Shown: one piece after another, positions 27,411 to 36,989 of the stretch | Position numbering within the stretch: the stretch's first letter is position 1 | Layout: each line of letters opens with the position of its first letter | Assembly (NCBI RefSeq): GCF_002964665.1 | Contig: NZ_PQBZ01000034.1 | Coordinates: 496,429-560,428, forward strand | DNA: 64,000 nt | Direction of reading: 5' to 3' | Source: Pseudoalteromonas sp. T1lg23B | Lineage (GTDB): Bacteria > Pseudomonadota > Gammaproteobacteria > Enterobacterales > Alteromonadaceae | The notes under the pieces: generated by a model | What the model was told of the DNA's origin: nothing | Seen by the model: the letters and a program-made list of their open reading frames with translations, nothing else | Databases searched by the model: none | Position numbers and translations under genes: made by a program

Positions 27411-28420
27411 TTATAAACCTTCAACGATCCTTTTTACTAAACTTGGGCCTTCATATATAAAGCCAGTATAGACTTGCAAAAGTGAAGCGCCAGCGTCAAG
27501 TTTTTCTTTTGCGGATTCGGCTGAATCTATACCACCCACCCCAATAATAGGCAGCTTTCCTTGCGTAATACGCTTTAGTTCGCTCACCACAAACGTTGAT
27601 TTTTCACGAACTGGACGCCCTGATAAACCACCTGCTTCTTGTGCGTGCTGTAGCCCCTGCACAGCCTCTCGCTCTAAAGTAGTGTTGGTAGCAATCACCC
27701 CATCAATACGATTTTTACAAGCGATTCGGCTATTTGTGCAACTTGAACTGCATCGATGTCAGGCGCTATCTTGACAAGCATTGGCACTGATTTACTATGT
27801 TTTGCGATCAAGTCCATTTGTTCATTCTTCAAACTTTGTAGTAGATCGTCCAACGCGTCACCATATTGCAAATCACGAAGTCCCGGTGTATTTGGTGAAG
27901 AGATGTTTACGGTTATATAAGACGCGTGTTCAAATACTTTGCGCATACAGTGGATATAATCATCCTTCCCCTGCTCATTCGGTGTGTCTTTGTTTTTACC
28001 AATATTGATCCCTAAGATCCCGTCGTATTTAGACGCTTTAACATTAGCAACTAAATTATCTACACCTTTATTGTTGAACCCCATGCGGTTAATTATGGCA
28101 TGGGCTTGCGGCAATCTAAAAATGCGCGGCTTATCATTACCTGCTTGTGGTCTGGGTGTGACCGTACCGACCTCAAGAAAACCAAAACCCATCTGCGAAA
28201 ATGCGTCGATACATTCAGCATTCTTATCTAGTCCGGCAGCAAGGCCTACTGGATTTTTAAATTCTAAACCAAGGAAGTTTACTGGTTTATCAGCAACAGA
28301 TTGCGACCACGCCATACTTAGTGGTGTGTGTGCAAAACGGCGCAAATTACCTAATGCAAATTCGTGTGCCCACTCGGCATCACGACTAAACATATAGCGG
28401 CGCGCAATATCATAAAACAT
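27411..28420 (-). pseudogene. pyrD: Dihydroorotate dehydrogenase (quinone), frameshifted
   Basis: PyrD oxidises dihydroorotate to orotate, with electrons going to quinone at the inner membrane. The reading is split: the frame from 28420 ends at 27695 after SLVK, and the rest resumes one frame away with [15 protein letters not shown]. Adding one A to the A5 run (T5 at 27712-27716) restores a 336-residue protein, exactly the E. coli length, with [15 protein letters not shown] across the junction. All other motifs are intact: [33 protein letters not shown] with the catalytic Ser, and IIGVGGIDS. As pyrD is needed for pyrimidine synthesis, a sequencing indel is likelier than real loss. Confidence 0.93.
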
Positions 28421-28472
28421 GAAAACTCCTTAAAAGATCCTAAGTAACATACGTCTGCAGTTATATACAGAT

Positions 28473-28504
28473 AAAAAAATACCCCAGCAAGGCCGGGGTA
28501 TTTT
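28473..28504 (-). terminator. Rho-independent terminator after the glutamate dehydrogenase gene
   Basis: A 10-bp stem (28476-28485 with 28495-28504) with GC-rich core CCCC/GGGG closes a 9-nt loop, and the minus strand then runs into seven T residues. It lies 14 bp past the stop and separates the gene from pyrD. Confidence 0.85.
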
Positions 28505-28517
28505 AACGATTTAAAAA

Positions 28518-31500
28518 TTATTTGGTAGTGTCACAGTTGTGGCTTAACAACATCAACTCACGTAATGCCACTGAGAACTTGGCAAAATCATGGCTCTGCG
28601 AAGTCTTGAACTCCTGCAACATCTGTTGCCAACGATGTAACAATGCAGTCTGATTGTCCATCCATTGCTCAATAAGCGCATTAACATCACTTTCATCGCC
28701 ATCAAAGCTGTTTAATACAACTTCTGACAATGAGCGCTGTTGCCAATCCAACTCTTCACGATAAGATGCACGAGCAAGAGCTTGCCAGTGATTTGACACA
28801 GGTTGTGCCGTAATTTGATCTAAGAACCAATGTAAGCCCATGCTTGCTCCAAGCTTGAAGTAAGTGTGTGAAACCACATCTACTTTACGGCCAGAGTTGT
28901 GAGCTACTTCTGCCAAATCCATCACTGAGAACAAGCTTGAAAGCGATACGATACGCATTGCGATATCGCTTGGTACACCTTGCTCTTCCAACTTCTTGGC
29001 ATTTGCCAAAATCGCAGCACTTTCAGCATCAACCATATAACTGTGTAGGTTTTTACTGACGTCTTTAAACACTGGTGCGAAGAACTCGATAGTCTGTTCA
29101 ATTGTCATTGCCTTATTACGATGACGCAAGAACCAGCGTGTAGCGCGACGCACTGTACGGCGTAATTGATACAACATTTCAGTCTGTACCGCCGCTGGGA
29201 TCTTGTTATCTAGTGCTGCTATAGCGCCCCACGTGCTCTTCATTTCGAAGATTGCGCTAGCAATAGAGTAACATAGTGCAATTTCGCTATCCGTTGCACC
29301 CGTTTCTTCATTCATACGCACCATGAAGTTCAGGCCCATATCGTTAACAATATTGTTTGCTAACTTAGTCGCGATAATTTCTTTACGCAGCGGGTGGTTA
29401 TCCATAGCCGCATTAAACTTCTCACGTAATGGTACAGGGAACGAGTTAACTAGCAATTGACGGTAATACGGGTTTTCCGATACATCATCAACCACTAAAG
29501 ACTCTTTCAATACCATTTTCGAGTATGAAACAAGTACTGAAAGCTCAGGGCGTGTCAGATCTTTGCCAGCTGCTGCGCGCTCTGCAAGCTCTTCATCTGT
29601 AGGCAAGAATTCAATAGAACGGTCTAACTTACCTTCTTTTTCTAATGCATGGATGAAGCGTACTTTTTCTTTTAAAGTCGCGGGACCTTTTGATTTGGTG
29701 ATCGACAAAGTATGTGTCTGACGGTAGCAATCCGCCAGTACCAACTCAGAAACCTCGTCAGTCATTGAGTAAAGTAACTCATTACGTTGCTTCTTAGTTA
29801 AGTCACCCTCAGCAACCAAGCCATTCAACAAGATCTTAATATTAACTTCGTTATCTGAACACGCAACACCGCCCACGTTGTCAATAAAGTCAGTGTTGAT
29901 ACGGCCGCCTTTGCTAGCAAACTCGATACGACCGAGCTGAGTCGCACCTAAGTTACCACCTTCGCCGAACACTTTTGCACCCAATTCAGCACCATTGATA
30001 CGCAAAGCATCGTTAGCACGGTCACCAACATCTGCATTTGTTTCTTTAGAGTGCTTGATGTAGGTACCAATACCACCGTTCCAAAGTAAATCAGATGGCA
30101 TCATCAACACAGCTTTAATAAGCTCATTAGGTGTCATGCTTGCTTTTTTAGTGCCTAGCATTTTCTTCATTTCAGGCGTCAGAGTAATCGACTTAGCCGC
30201 GCGTGAGAAAATACCACCGCCTTCTGAGATTAATGACTTGTCGTAGTCTTCCCATGATGAACGTGGCAACGCGAACAAACGCTCACGCTCTTTATAAGAG
30301 CTTGCCGCATCTGGGGTTGGGTCGATAAAGATATGCATATGGTTAAAGGCAGCCTGTAAGCGAATATGCTTAGACAGCAACATACCATTACCAAATACGT
30401 CACCGGCCATGTCACCAATACCCACGACAGTGAACTCAGTCGTTTGACAGTCGATATCCATTTCGCGGAAATGACGTTTCACAGACTCCCAACCGCCTTT
30501 TGCCGTAATACCCATTTTCTTGTGGTCGTAACCAATTGAACCACCAGAAGCGAAAGCATCACCCAACCAGAAGTTATAATCTTCTGCAATTCCGTTAGCA
30601 ATATCTGAGAAAGTCGCAGTACCTTTGTCCGCAGCTACAACCAGATACGGGTCATCTTCGTCATGACGCACAACGTTTAGTGGCGGCACTATGTCACCGT
30701 GAACGATGTTATCCGTAATGTCTAATAGACCGCGAATGAAGATCTTGTAACATTCTTGACCTTCCTTAAAGAACGCTTCACGGTCTGTAGGTAGCTGTTT
30801 ACAAACAAAACCACCTTTTGAACCTACAGGAACAATTACAGTGTTTTTAACCTGTTGCGCTTTAACTAAGCCCAGTACTTCGGTACGGAAATCTTCACGT
30901 CTGTCTGACCAACGCAAACCGCCGCGAGCAACTTTACCGCCACGCAAGTGAACACCTTCAACACGTGGAGAATAAACAAAGATTTCAAAGGCTGGTAGCG
31001 GCAGTGGCATATCTGGAATGTCACTTGACTTGATCTTAAATGACACATAAGACTTGTTGCTGCCGTCTTGCTCTTTTTGGAAGAAGTTGGTACGTAACGT
31101 AGCATTGATCATATCAACATATAGACGAATGATACGGTCATCATCTAGGTTAGCTACGTTTTCTAGTTCTTCATAAATCTCCGCAATTGTTTTATCAATA
31201 GCCTTTTGTGTCGCAGGCTTAGTTGGTGAAAACTTCTTAACGAATAAATCTACGATTTGAGCGGCAATATGCGGATAATGATCAAACGTACTCTCGATAT
31301 AACTTTGTGAGAAAGTTACACCGATTTGACGCATGTACTTAGCATACGCTCTTAAAATTGACGCTTCACGACCTGTTAAACCACCTAGTAGTACTAATCG
31401 GTTAAAACCGTCATTTTCAAGGCGGTTGTGCCATACATTAGTCAACGCAGCACGAAAACGTGCAGACACTTTATTAAAGTCAGAGATGCCTTTACTGTCT

Positions 31501-33356
31501 AGCAGCATTGAGAAATCCATGATCCAGTTAATCTGACCGTCACTAGATTTCACTGCGTACGGAGTTTCACCAATTACTCGCAAACCGAAGTTCTCAAGCA
31601 TTGGCATAACATCGGATAGATGAATAGGCACATCTTTGTGGAACAAGCTTAAGCGCACGATTTGTGAGTTCGCTTCTTCTTGCGGACGATAGAACAACAT
31701 GTCTAATTTATTGTCATCATCAAGCTGTTCTAATTTTTCAATATCAACGACTGAGGCACTTGGTAAAACTACATCTTTGTAGGCGCCAGGAAATGCCGCT
31801 GAGTATTTTCTAAACAATTCATTACCACGTGCTTCACCTGCACTTTCAAGTAACGCATCATGTAATTTATCTTCCCATGTACGAGCGGCTTCAACTAAGT
31901 TATTTTCGATGTCTTTCACGTTATATTCAATATTGTTGTCAGCTACGCGCACTGTGTAATGCGTACGTGCAAGCGTAGACTCAGAGAAATAAGTAGTGAA
32001 TTCAACTTTTTCTTTTGATTGGAACGCATTGGCCAACAATTGTTGAGTTTCACGTCTAAGTGCTGTGTTGTAACGCTCTCTTGGTACGTAAACCATACAA
32101 GAGAAGAAACGACCATAAGTGTCTTTACGTACGAACAGACGACACATGTCGCGCTCTTGAACCTGTAATACACCTGTTGCAACTTCTAAAAGTTCCGACT
32201 CACGAGCTTGTACAAGCTCATCTCGTGGGTAGGTCTCTAAGATATTAAGCACAGCTTTATAGGCATGCGTTCCTTGTGCAAAATCACACATTTGCATGAT
32301 GCGGTCAATTTTGCCTCTTAGTACTGGCACATCGGCTGCACTGTTATTATAGAAGCTTGATGAGAATAAGCCGATAAAGCGATCTTCACCGATCACATTA
32401 CCCTTATCGTCAAAGCGTTTGATGCCAACATAGTCAACATATGCTGGACGATGTACACGTGAGAGCGAGTTTGTTTTTGTAAGAATAAGCAAGTTATTAC
32501 TGCGCGCTTCTTTACGTGCAACTTCAGGAAGTTCTGACAACAGACGACCTTGGTCATCCGCTGATTTTTTCATTAAACCAAGGCTCGTATCGGCAACGTG
32601 TTTAAGTTCATAGTCACCCTGAACTGGACACAAGTCATATTGGCGATAACCCATAAATGTAAAGTTATCTTGTGTCAGCCATTCTAAGAATTCTAGTGCT
32701 TCGGTTACTTCACTTTCTTCACATTGAAAATGACGAGATGGAAGTTCTTTGATCACTGACTTAAGCTTGTCGCGAATTGGCAACCAGTCTTCGACAGCTA
32801 AAGACACGTCTTGTAACACAGACTCAAGTTCTTTTGTGAAAGACTCAATGTCTTTTTTATCTGTTTGACGGTCTATTTCAATAAAGAACACAGTTTTTGT
32901 CGAAGACGACTCCTGTTCAGCCTTTAGATTTGAAATAGCAGTGATTTTTCCGGCATCATCACGTTGAATCTTTAACGGGCAATGTAGTAATAAATGTGAA
33001 ACGATGTTTTCACGATTCATTGCCATACGTACTGAGTCAACCAAGAAAGGCATATCTTTGGCGATGATCTCTACGATTGTGTGTGATGACTGCCAGCCAT
33101 CTTTTGCAACTTCAGGATTGAATACACGGATAACCGCATCATCTGAGTTGTTTTTTTCGAGAGAATTCCAAAGACTAAGTGCAGCACCATACAGGTCACT
33201 ATCGTTACGATTAGCCAAGTCCTCTTTAGACATATTGCTGTACAAGGCTTTGGCAAATGTTTCAACGAGTGACACGTTCTCTGCATGAACTTTCTTGTGG
33301 ATCAACTTACATACGTTATCTAGGATAACTGATGCTGGACCTTCATTTTGTGTCAT
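28518..33356 (-). CDS. gdhB: Large NAD-dependent glutamate dehydrogenase
   Basis: This 1612-residue protein belongs to the 180-kDa class of NAD-specific glutamate dehydrogenases (GDH2/Bac_GDH), which deaminate glutamate to 2-oxoglutarate during amino-acid catabolism. The long N-terminal half carries ACT-like regulatory regions. The catalytic part (about 790-1200) contains RGGKVARGGLRWSDRREDFR, VPVGSKGGFV and GIGDMAGDVFGNGMLLS. An alpha-helical C-terminal region follows. Regulation by arginine or catabolites is known in relatives but is not visible here. It stands alone between terminators. The 200-bp upstream gap holds a long inverted repeat. Confidence 0.97.
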   Translation of the reverse strand: MTQNEGPASVILDNVCKLIHKKVHAENVSLVETFAKALYSNMSKEDLANRNDSDLYGAALSLWNSLEKNNSDDAVIRVFNPEVAKDGWQSSHTIVEIIAKDMPFLVDSVRMAMNRENIVSHLLLHCPLKIQRDDAGKITAISNLKAEQESSSTKTVFFIEIDRQTDKKDIESFTKELESVLQDVSLAVEDWLPIRDKLKSVIKELPSRHFQCEESEVTEALEFLEWLTQDNFTFMGYRQYDLCPVQGDYELKHVADTSLGLMKKSADDQGRLLSELPEVARKEARSNNLLILTKTNSLSRVHRPAYVDYVGIKRFDDKGNVIGEDRFIGLFSSSFYNNSAADVPVLRGKIDRIMQMCDFAQGTHAYKAVLNILETYPRDELVQARESELLEVATGVLQVQERDMCRLFVRKDTYGRFFSCMVYVPRERYNTALRRETQQLLANAFQSKEKVEFTTYFSESTLARTHYTVRVADNNIEYNVKDIENNLVEAARTWEDKLHDALLESAGEARGNELFRKYSAAFPGAYKDVVLPSASVVDIEKLEQLDDDNKLDMLFYRPQEEANSQIVRLSLFHKDVPIHLSDVMPMLENFGLRVIGETPYAVKSSDGQINWIMDFSMLLDSKGISDFNKVSARFRAALTNVWHNRLENDGFNRLVLLGGLTGREASILRAYAKYMRQIGVTFSQSYIESTFDHYPHIAAQIVDLFVKKFSPTKPATQKAIDKTIAEIYEELENVANLDDDRIIRLYVDMINATLRTNFFQKEQDGSNKSYVSFKIKSSDIPDMPLPLPAFEIFVYSPRVEGVHLRGGKVARGGLRWSDRREDFRTEVLGLVKAQQVKNTVIVPVGSKGGFVCKQLPTDREAFFKEGQECYKIFIRGLLDITDNIVHGDIVPPLNVVRHDEDDPYLVVAADKGTATFSDIANGIAEDYNFWLGDAFASGGSIGYDHKKMGITAKGGWESVKRHFREMDIDCQTTEFTVVGIGDMAGDVFGNGMLLSKHIRLQAAFNHMHIFIDPTPDAASSYKERERLFALPRSSWEDYDKSLISEGGGIFSRAAKSITLTPEMKKMLGTKKASMTPNELIKAVLMMPSDLLWNGGIGTYIKHSKETNADVGDRANDALRINGAELGAKVFGEGGNLGATQLGRIEFASKGGRINTDFIDNVGGVACSDNEVNIKILLNGLVAEGDLTKKQRNELLYSMTDEVSELVLADCYRQTHTLSITKSKGPATLKEKVRFIHALEKEGKLDRSIEFLPTDEELAERAAAGKDLTRPELSVLVSYSKMVLKESLVVDDVSENPYYRQLLVNSFPVPLREKFNAAMDNHPLRKEIIATKLANNIVNDMGLNFMVRMNEETGATDSEIALCYSIASAIFEMKSTWGAIAALDNKIPAAVQTEMLYQLRRTVRRATRWFLRHRNKAMTIEQTIEFFAPVFKDVSKNLHSYMVDAESAAILANAKKLEEQGVPSDIAMRIVSLSSLFSVMDLAEVAHNSGRKVDVVSHTYFKLGASMGLHWFLDQITAQPVSNHWQALARASYREELDWQQRSLSEVVLNSFDGDESDVNALIEQWMDNQTALLHRWQQMLQEFKTSQSHDFAKFSVALRELMLLSHNCDTTK

Positions 33357-33403
33357 ATGTGTTCCTTAATCTATACCACCTTTGAACGGTAGATTATTTG
33401 TAC

Positions 33404-33462
33404 AGCTGTTTATTAGCGTGGAGTCAGTTGAATTTTAACCTTTCTGACGCTAATAAACAGCT
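33404..33462. repeat. Long inverted repeat in the glutamate dehydrogenase leader
   Basis: A perfect 15-bp inverted repeat (33404-33418 with 33448-33462) encloses 29 nt that can itself fold through TCAG/CTGA (33424-33427 with 33444-33447). It lies 48-106 bp before the start codon. A T5 tract follows only on the plus strand, yet both flanking genes are on the minus strand. It may be a leader RNA structure, an operator, or a remnant palindromic element. Confidence 0.6.
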
Positions 33463-33557
33463 TTTTCGATGAAAACATTTTAAGCTTTTCAGCTATTTGC
33501 TCATCTATTCACAAAATATAGATATAAATGACCAATCAAGGCTATTTGGGAGCACAT

Positions 33558-35888
33558 TTATTCACGATTTTTTCTCTGGTCGGTCCAGAGCAAAGTACCA
33601 ATTGCTGGTAACAGCAATACCGCACCGAGCATATTTACCAAAAACATAAACGTGAGCAGAATTCCCATATCAACTTGGAACTTAAGCGCGGAGAAGATCC
33701 AGGTACTAACACCAATAGCCAACGTGATACCAGTGAACAATACCGCACTACCACGTTCGGCCAGCGCGTTTCGATACGCAATTGCCAGAGGAATGCCCTG
33801 CTTCAACTGCCCCATCATTGATGACAAAATATAAATACCGTAATCAACACCAATGCCAACGCCGAGCGCTATCACAGGTAACGTGGAAACCGTCAGACCA
33901 ATTTCCAATTTTACCATTAATGCCTGCGCCAACGTTGAAACTATGTATAACGGCAAAACAACGGCTATCGTTGCTTTTATGCTTCTAAAGCTTAATAAGC
34001 ACAAAATAATTACCGCACCATATACATAGATCATCATAGGTAATTGCGCGGCTGACACTGATTCGTTGGTCGCAGCCATCACCCCGATTGGACCTGATGC
34101 GAGCTTAAATTTTACATTTTCCGTATTTTCTTCTGCAGCAAATTGCTTAATGTTAGAGATAACATGGTCTATTGTTTCTGCTTTATGATCTTCCATAAAG
34201 ATGATCACTGGCATTACTGAGCAGTCACCATTGAGCAATCCCGTGCTGGTCTCAACACGAGATGTGGCCTGTACCAAAGAAGCGCTGTTTCTAGGTAACA
34301 TTTGCCACTTTTGGTTGCCCTCGTTGTAACCTGCATTGACAGCCTGCGCCACTGAGCTTAGTGACACGGCTGATTGTACGCCCGATAAGTTCTCAACTCG
34401 CCACTGAAAACGGCTGATACGCTCCATGGTATCGTGTTCAGTACAGGCCGCAGGATAAGCCTCCACAATCACTTTCAAAATATCAGATGAAATTGCGTAG
34501 CGATCGGAGATCAAGAAGGTATCTTGGTTATAGCGCGCATCCTGATGCAAAGCGGGTGCTCCGGCGTGTAAATCACCGATACGCATACTCTGAGAGTACC
34601 AATAGCCAACAGCGAAAAGTACGGCAGAGACAAGCAGAATAATCCGCGCCCACTTTTTATCCGTAGTGCAAACCAATGCTTCTCGTAGTTGCGTAAATAC
34701 GGCATGAGAAGTCGTGTTACCATCATCTACGCGTTTGATTTTACTGGAGCTAAAGTAAGATGCTAAAATTGGCAGTAAAACCAAGTTAGTAAAGATGATT
34801 ACAGCCACACCTAAACTCGCTGTAATTGCAAGCTCTCTTATAATGCCGATATCTATGGCTAGTAATGTTAAAAAGCCGACCGTGTCTGACAGTAAAGCAA
34901 TACCACCTGGGATTAAAAGCGCTTTGAAACTCGCCTCAGCGGCAACTTTACTTGATACTCCCTGCGCGACCTTTTTGCCAATTGAGTTGATCATTTGCAC
35001 ACCATGACTAACGCCAATCGCAAATACCAAGAATGGTACTAAGATCGACATCGGGTCAAGGCCAAATCCAAGACTAGCAAGTAAACCCATCTGCCAAACT
35101 ACAGCAATAATTGAGCACATAATCGGTAACAAAGTGAGTTTGAAGCTTTTACAAAACAGCCAAACCATCACAAATGTAAACGCTATCGCTAAGGCAAAAA
35201 ACAGCACGACTCCCTTTGCACCATCAGCAATATCTCCCGCCATTTTGGCGAAACCAATGATATGAATACTGACTTTATCTGTGCTAAGTGGTTCACGAAT
35301 TTGTGACTCTAGCTTCTTAGCAAATGCCAAAGTATCAAGCTTTTCTTGAGTTTGCGGGTCTATCTCCATGAGCTGAGCGCTCACCATTGCACAACTGTAG
35401 TCACTCGCTATCATGCGCCCAACAACGTTTGCTTTTTCAATGTTTTGTTTTACAACTGCCAGACCTTGTTCTGTCGCTGAAAAATTAGCTGGTATAATTG
35501 GACCACCCGCAAAACCATCTTCCACCACTTCTACGAAGCGCGCACTGGGAGAGAAAATAGAGTTAACCAGTGGGCGATTCACCCCAGGAATGAAATACAA
35601 TTGATCATGCACCGCTTTCAATTGTTTGAAAAAGTCGGGGTTAAAAATATCTCCATCCCTATCACATACAGAGATCAAAATACTATTAGCACCACCAAAT
35701 TGTTTTTCATGCTTTAAATACAACTGCATGTATTCATGCTGTAGAGGAATGTTCTTATTAAATGATGCATCTAGCTGAATTTGTGTTGCTTTGTACCCTA
35801 ATAGGCAAGTCAAAATAGTGAACAGCAGCAGCACAGCTAAACGGTGGCGAAACACCACATATTCTAATTTATTTAAAACGGCTTTCAT
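33558..35888 (-). CDS. MMPL/RND-family transporter
   Basis: The 776 residues have two repeats of one membrane helix, a large periplasmic loop and a five-helix bundle, as in MMPL/RND (hydrophobe/amphiphile) permeases. The helices are around 17-35, 225-380, 410-430 and 625-770. Characteristic stretches are FLVFAIGVSHGVQMINS and VIALGVGIGVDYGIYILSS, where acidic residues inside the helices suit proton coupling. It is the last gene of a DUF1302-DUF1329-YCF48-RND cassette and its start overlaps the YCF48 gene stop by 1 base. A lipid or other hydrophobic substrate is likely, but none can be named. Confidence 0.88.
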   Translation of the reverse strand: MKAVLNKLEYVVFRHRLAVLLLFTILTCLLGYKATQIQLDASFNKNIPLQHEYMQLYLKHEKQFGGANSILISVCDRDGDIFNPDFFKQLKAVHDQLYFIPGVNRPLVNSIFSPSARFVEVVEDGFAGGPIIPANFSATEQGLAVVKQNIEKANVVGRMIASDYSCAMVSAQLMEIDPQTQEKLDTLAFAKKLESQIREPLSTDKVSIHIIGFAKMAGDIADGAKGVVLFFALAIAFTFVMVWLFCKSFKLTLLPIMCSIIAVVWQMGLLASLGFGLDPMSILVPFLVFAIGVSHGVQMINSIGKKVAQGVSSKVAAEASFKALLIPGGIALLSDTVGFLTLLAIDIGIIRELAITASLGVAVIIFTNLVLLPILASYFSSSKIKRVDDGNTTSHAVFTQLREALVCTTDKKWARIILLVSAVLFAVGYWYSQSMRIGDLHAGAPALHQDARYNQDTFLISDRYAISSDILKVIVEAYPAACTEHDTMERISRFQWRVENLSGVQSAVSLSSVAQAVNAGYNEGNQKWQMLPRNSASLVQATSRVETSTGLLNGDCSVMPVIIFMEDHKAETIDHVISNIKQFAAEENTENVKFKLASGPIGVMAATNESVSAAQLPMMIYVYGAVIILCLLSFRSIKATIAVVLPLYIVSTLAQALMVKLEIGLTVSTLPVIALGVGIGVDYGIYILSSMMGQLKQGIPLAIAYRNALAERGSAVLFTGITLAIGVSTWIFSALKFQVDMGILLTFMFLVNMLGAVLLLPAIGTLLWTDQRKNRE

Positions 35889-36886
35889 TACTTCTTAGCC
35901 TCCCAAGTTTTTAGCCCCTTCTCTGTGGCTAAAACTAACTTATTCTCGAATGTAACGGCCGAAAGAATTGCATGTCCGCTGCTTAACTGTGACTGTTTAA
36001 CTTGTCCTTTGTCATAGTTAAATAAGAAACCGCTGTTCGCGAGCAGATACAGGCTACTATTGAAGCTCACAATTGAGTTGATTGTCGCTTTTGCAGGCAC
36101 ATTGATTTGGCTAAATTCTAACTCTTCACTATCTGCAATAAAGGCGTTACCACGAAGCCCAGCAACTACAATTTGCTTATCGCCATAAGGGGCTATCGAA
36201 AAAAATGACCCTGGATAGAACTCATCTAACCGTTGCCAGCTTTTGCCCATATCTGCACTATGTGCAACCAAACCCATTTCGCCAGCCAAGTACAATTGAC
36301 CACGCTGGATTAGCAACCGATTAAAATGCGGTAGAATAAATTTAGTTTCTTCTTCGTAAGCTTGGGGGTCGTCTTCTTTAAGGCCTTGCAAATACTCTTT
36401 ATCATCAGGGTGCACAAAATCATCTATAAAACGTTTTTCCCAACTGTTACCGCCATCGTTGGTTTGATAAAACATGCCATATGCACCAATTGCAAAACCG
36501 GTATTCTGATCAACAAACTCTATATCTAAACAGGGCTTTTGTTGTTGTGGTAAATATTGTTGGATTTGCCAGCTTTGACCATTATCACTGCTAAATAAAA
36601 TACTGCTATCATGACCACAGGCCCATGATTTATCGCTTCCTAGCGATGTAACAGCTGTTAGCAAAGATTGAACTGGCACAGCAGATTGCTGCCAATTTGA
36701 ACCATCTTTACTGGTTACTACAGTACCGTGCTTGCCTACAGCAATTAATGTTCCCTCACTGTTCACAATATCTGTGAACAATGTCCTCTCCGGATGCTGA
36801 ACTTGTAGTGCTGGCTGGGGTGTGATTTGTGCACTGGCCACGCCACCAAACAGTATTAGCGCACTCGCTATCGTTGTTTTTAACAT
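35888..36886 (-). CDS. YCF48-like beta-propeller protein, secreted
   Basis: I start at the ATG at 36884-36886, which gives 332 residues beginning with a clear signal peptide (MLKTTIASALILFGGVASAQ). The body repeats the BNR/YCF48 pattern: GTVVTSKDGSNWQQ, SSILFSSDNGQSWQIQ, GMFYQTNDGGNSWEKR, GLVAHSADMGKSWQR. The plant and cyanobacterial namesakes help assemble photosystem II; in bacteria like this one the role is unknown and probably scaffolding in the periplasm. The frame runs further upstream to 37087, into the DUF1329 gene, which I reject. It is coupled to the RND gene downstream. Confidence 0.85.
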   Translation of the reverse strand: MLKTTIASALILFGGVASAQITPQPALQVQHPERTLFTDIVNSEGTLIAVGKHGTVVTSKDGSNWQQSAVPVQSLLTAVTSLGSDKSWACGHDSSILFSSDNGQSWQIQQYLPQQQKPCLDIEFVDQNTGFAIGAYGMFYQTNDGGNSWEKRFIDDFVHPDDKEYLQGLKEDDPQAYEEETKFILPHFNRLLIQRGQLYLAGEMGLVAHSADMGKSWQRLDEFYPGSFFSIAPYGDKQIVVAGLRGNAFIADSEELEFSQINVPAKATINSIVSFNSSLYLLANSGFLFNYDKGQVKQSQLSSGHAILSAVTFENKLVLATEKGLKTWEAKK

Positions 36887-36989
36887 GCTGAAACTACTCA
36901 AAAAAAGGTGACAGGTGACGAGAACTCGTCGGAAATACAGAATTGCTAGCGATCCTAAGACCGCTAGCAATAGTTGGCTGAGAACCAGA

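Noticed and set aside
27690..27720. Programmed frameshift in pyrD
   Set aside because: The A5 run is short and no tandem slippery heptamer fits the frame. Homologous pyrD genes are single frames, and a second gene nearby shows the same kind of homopolymer loss.
28518..33356. Long frames antisense to the glutamate dehydrogenase gene
   Set aside because: All are short, lack ribosome sites and follow codon-shadow patterns of the real gene.
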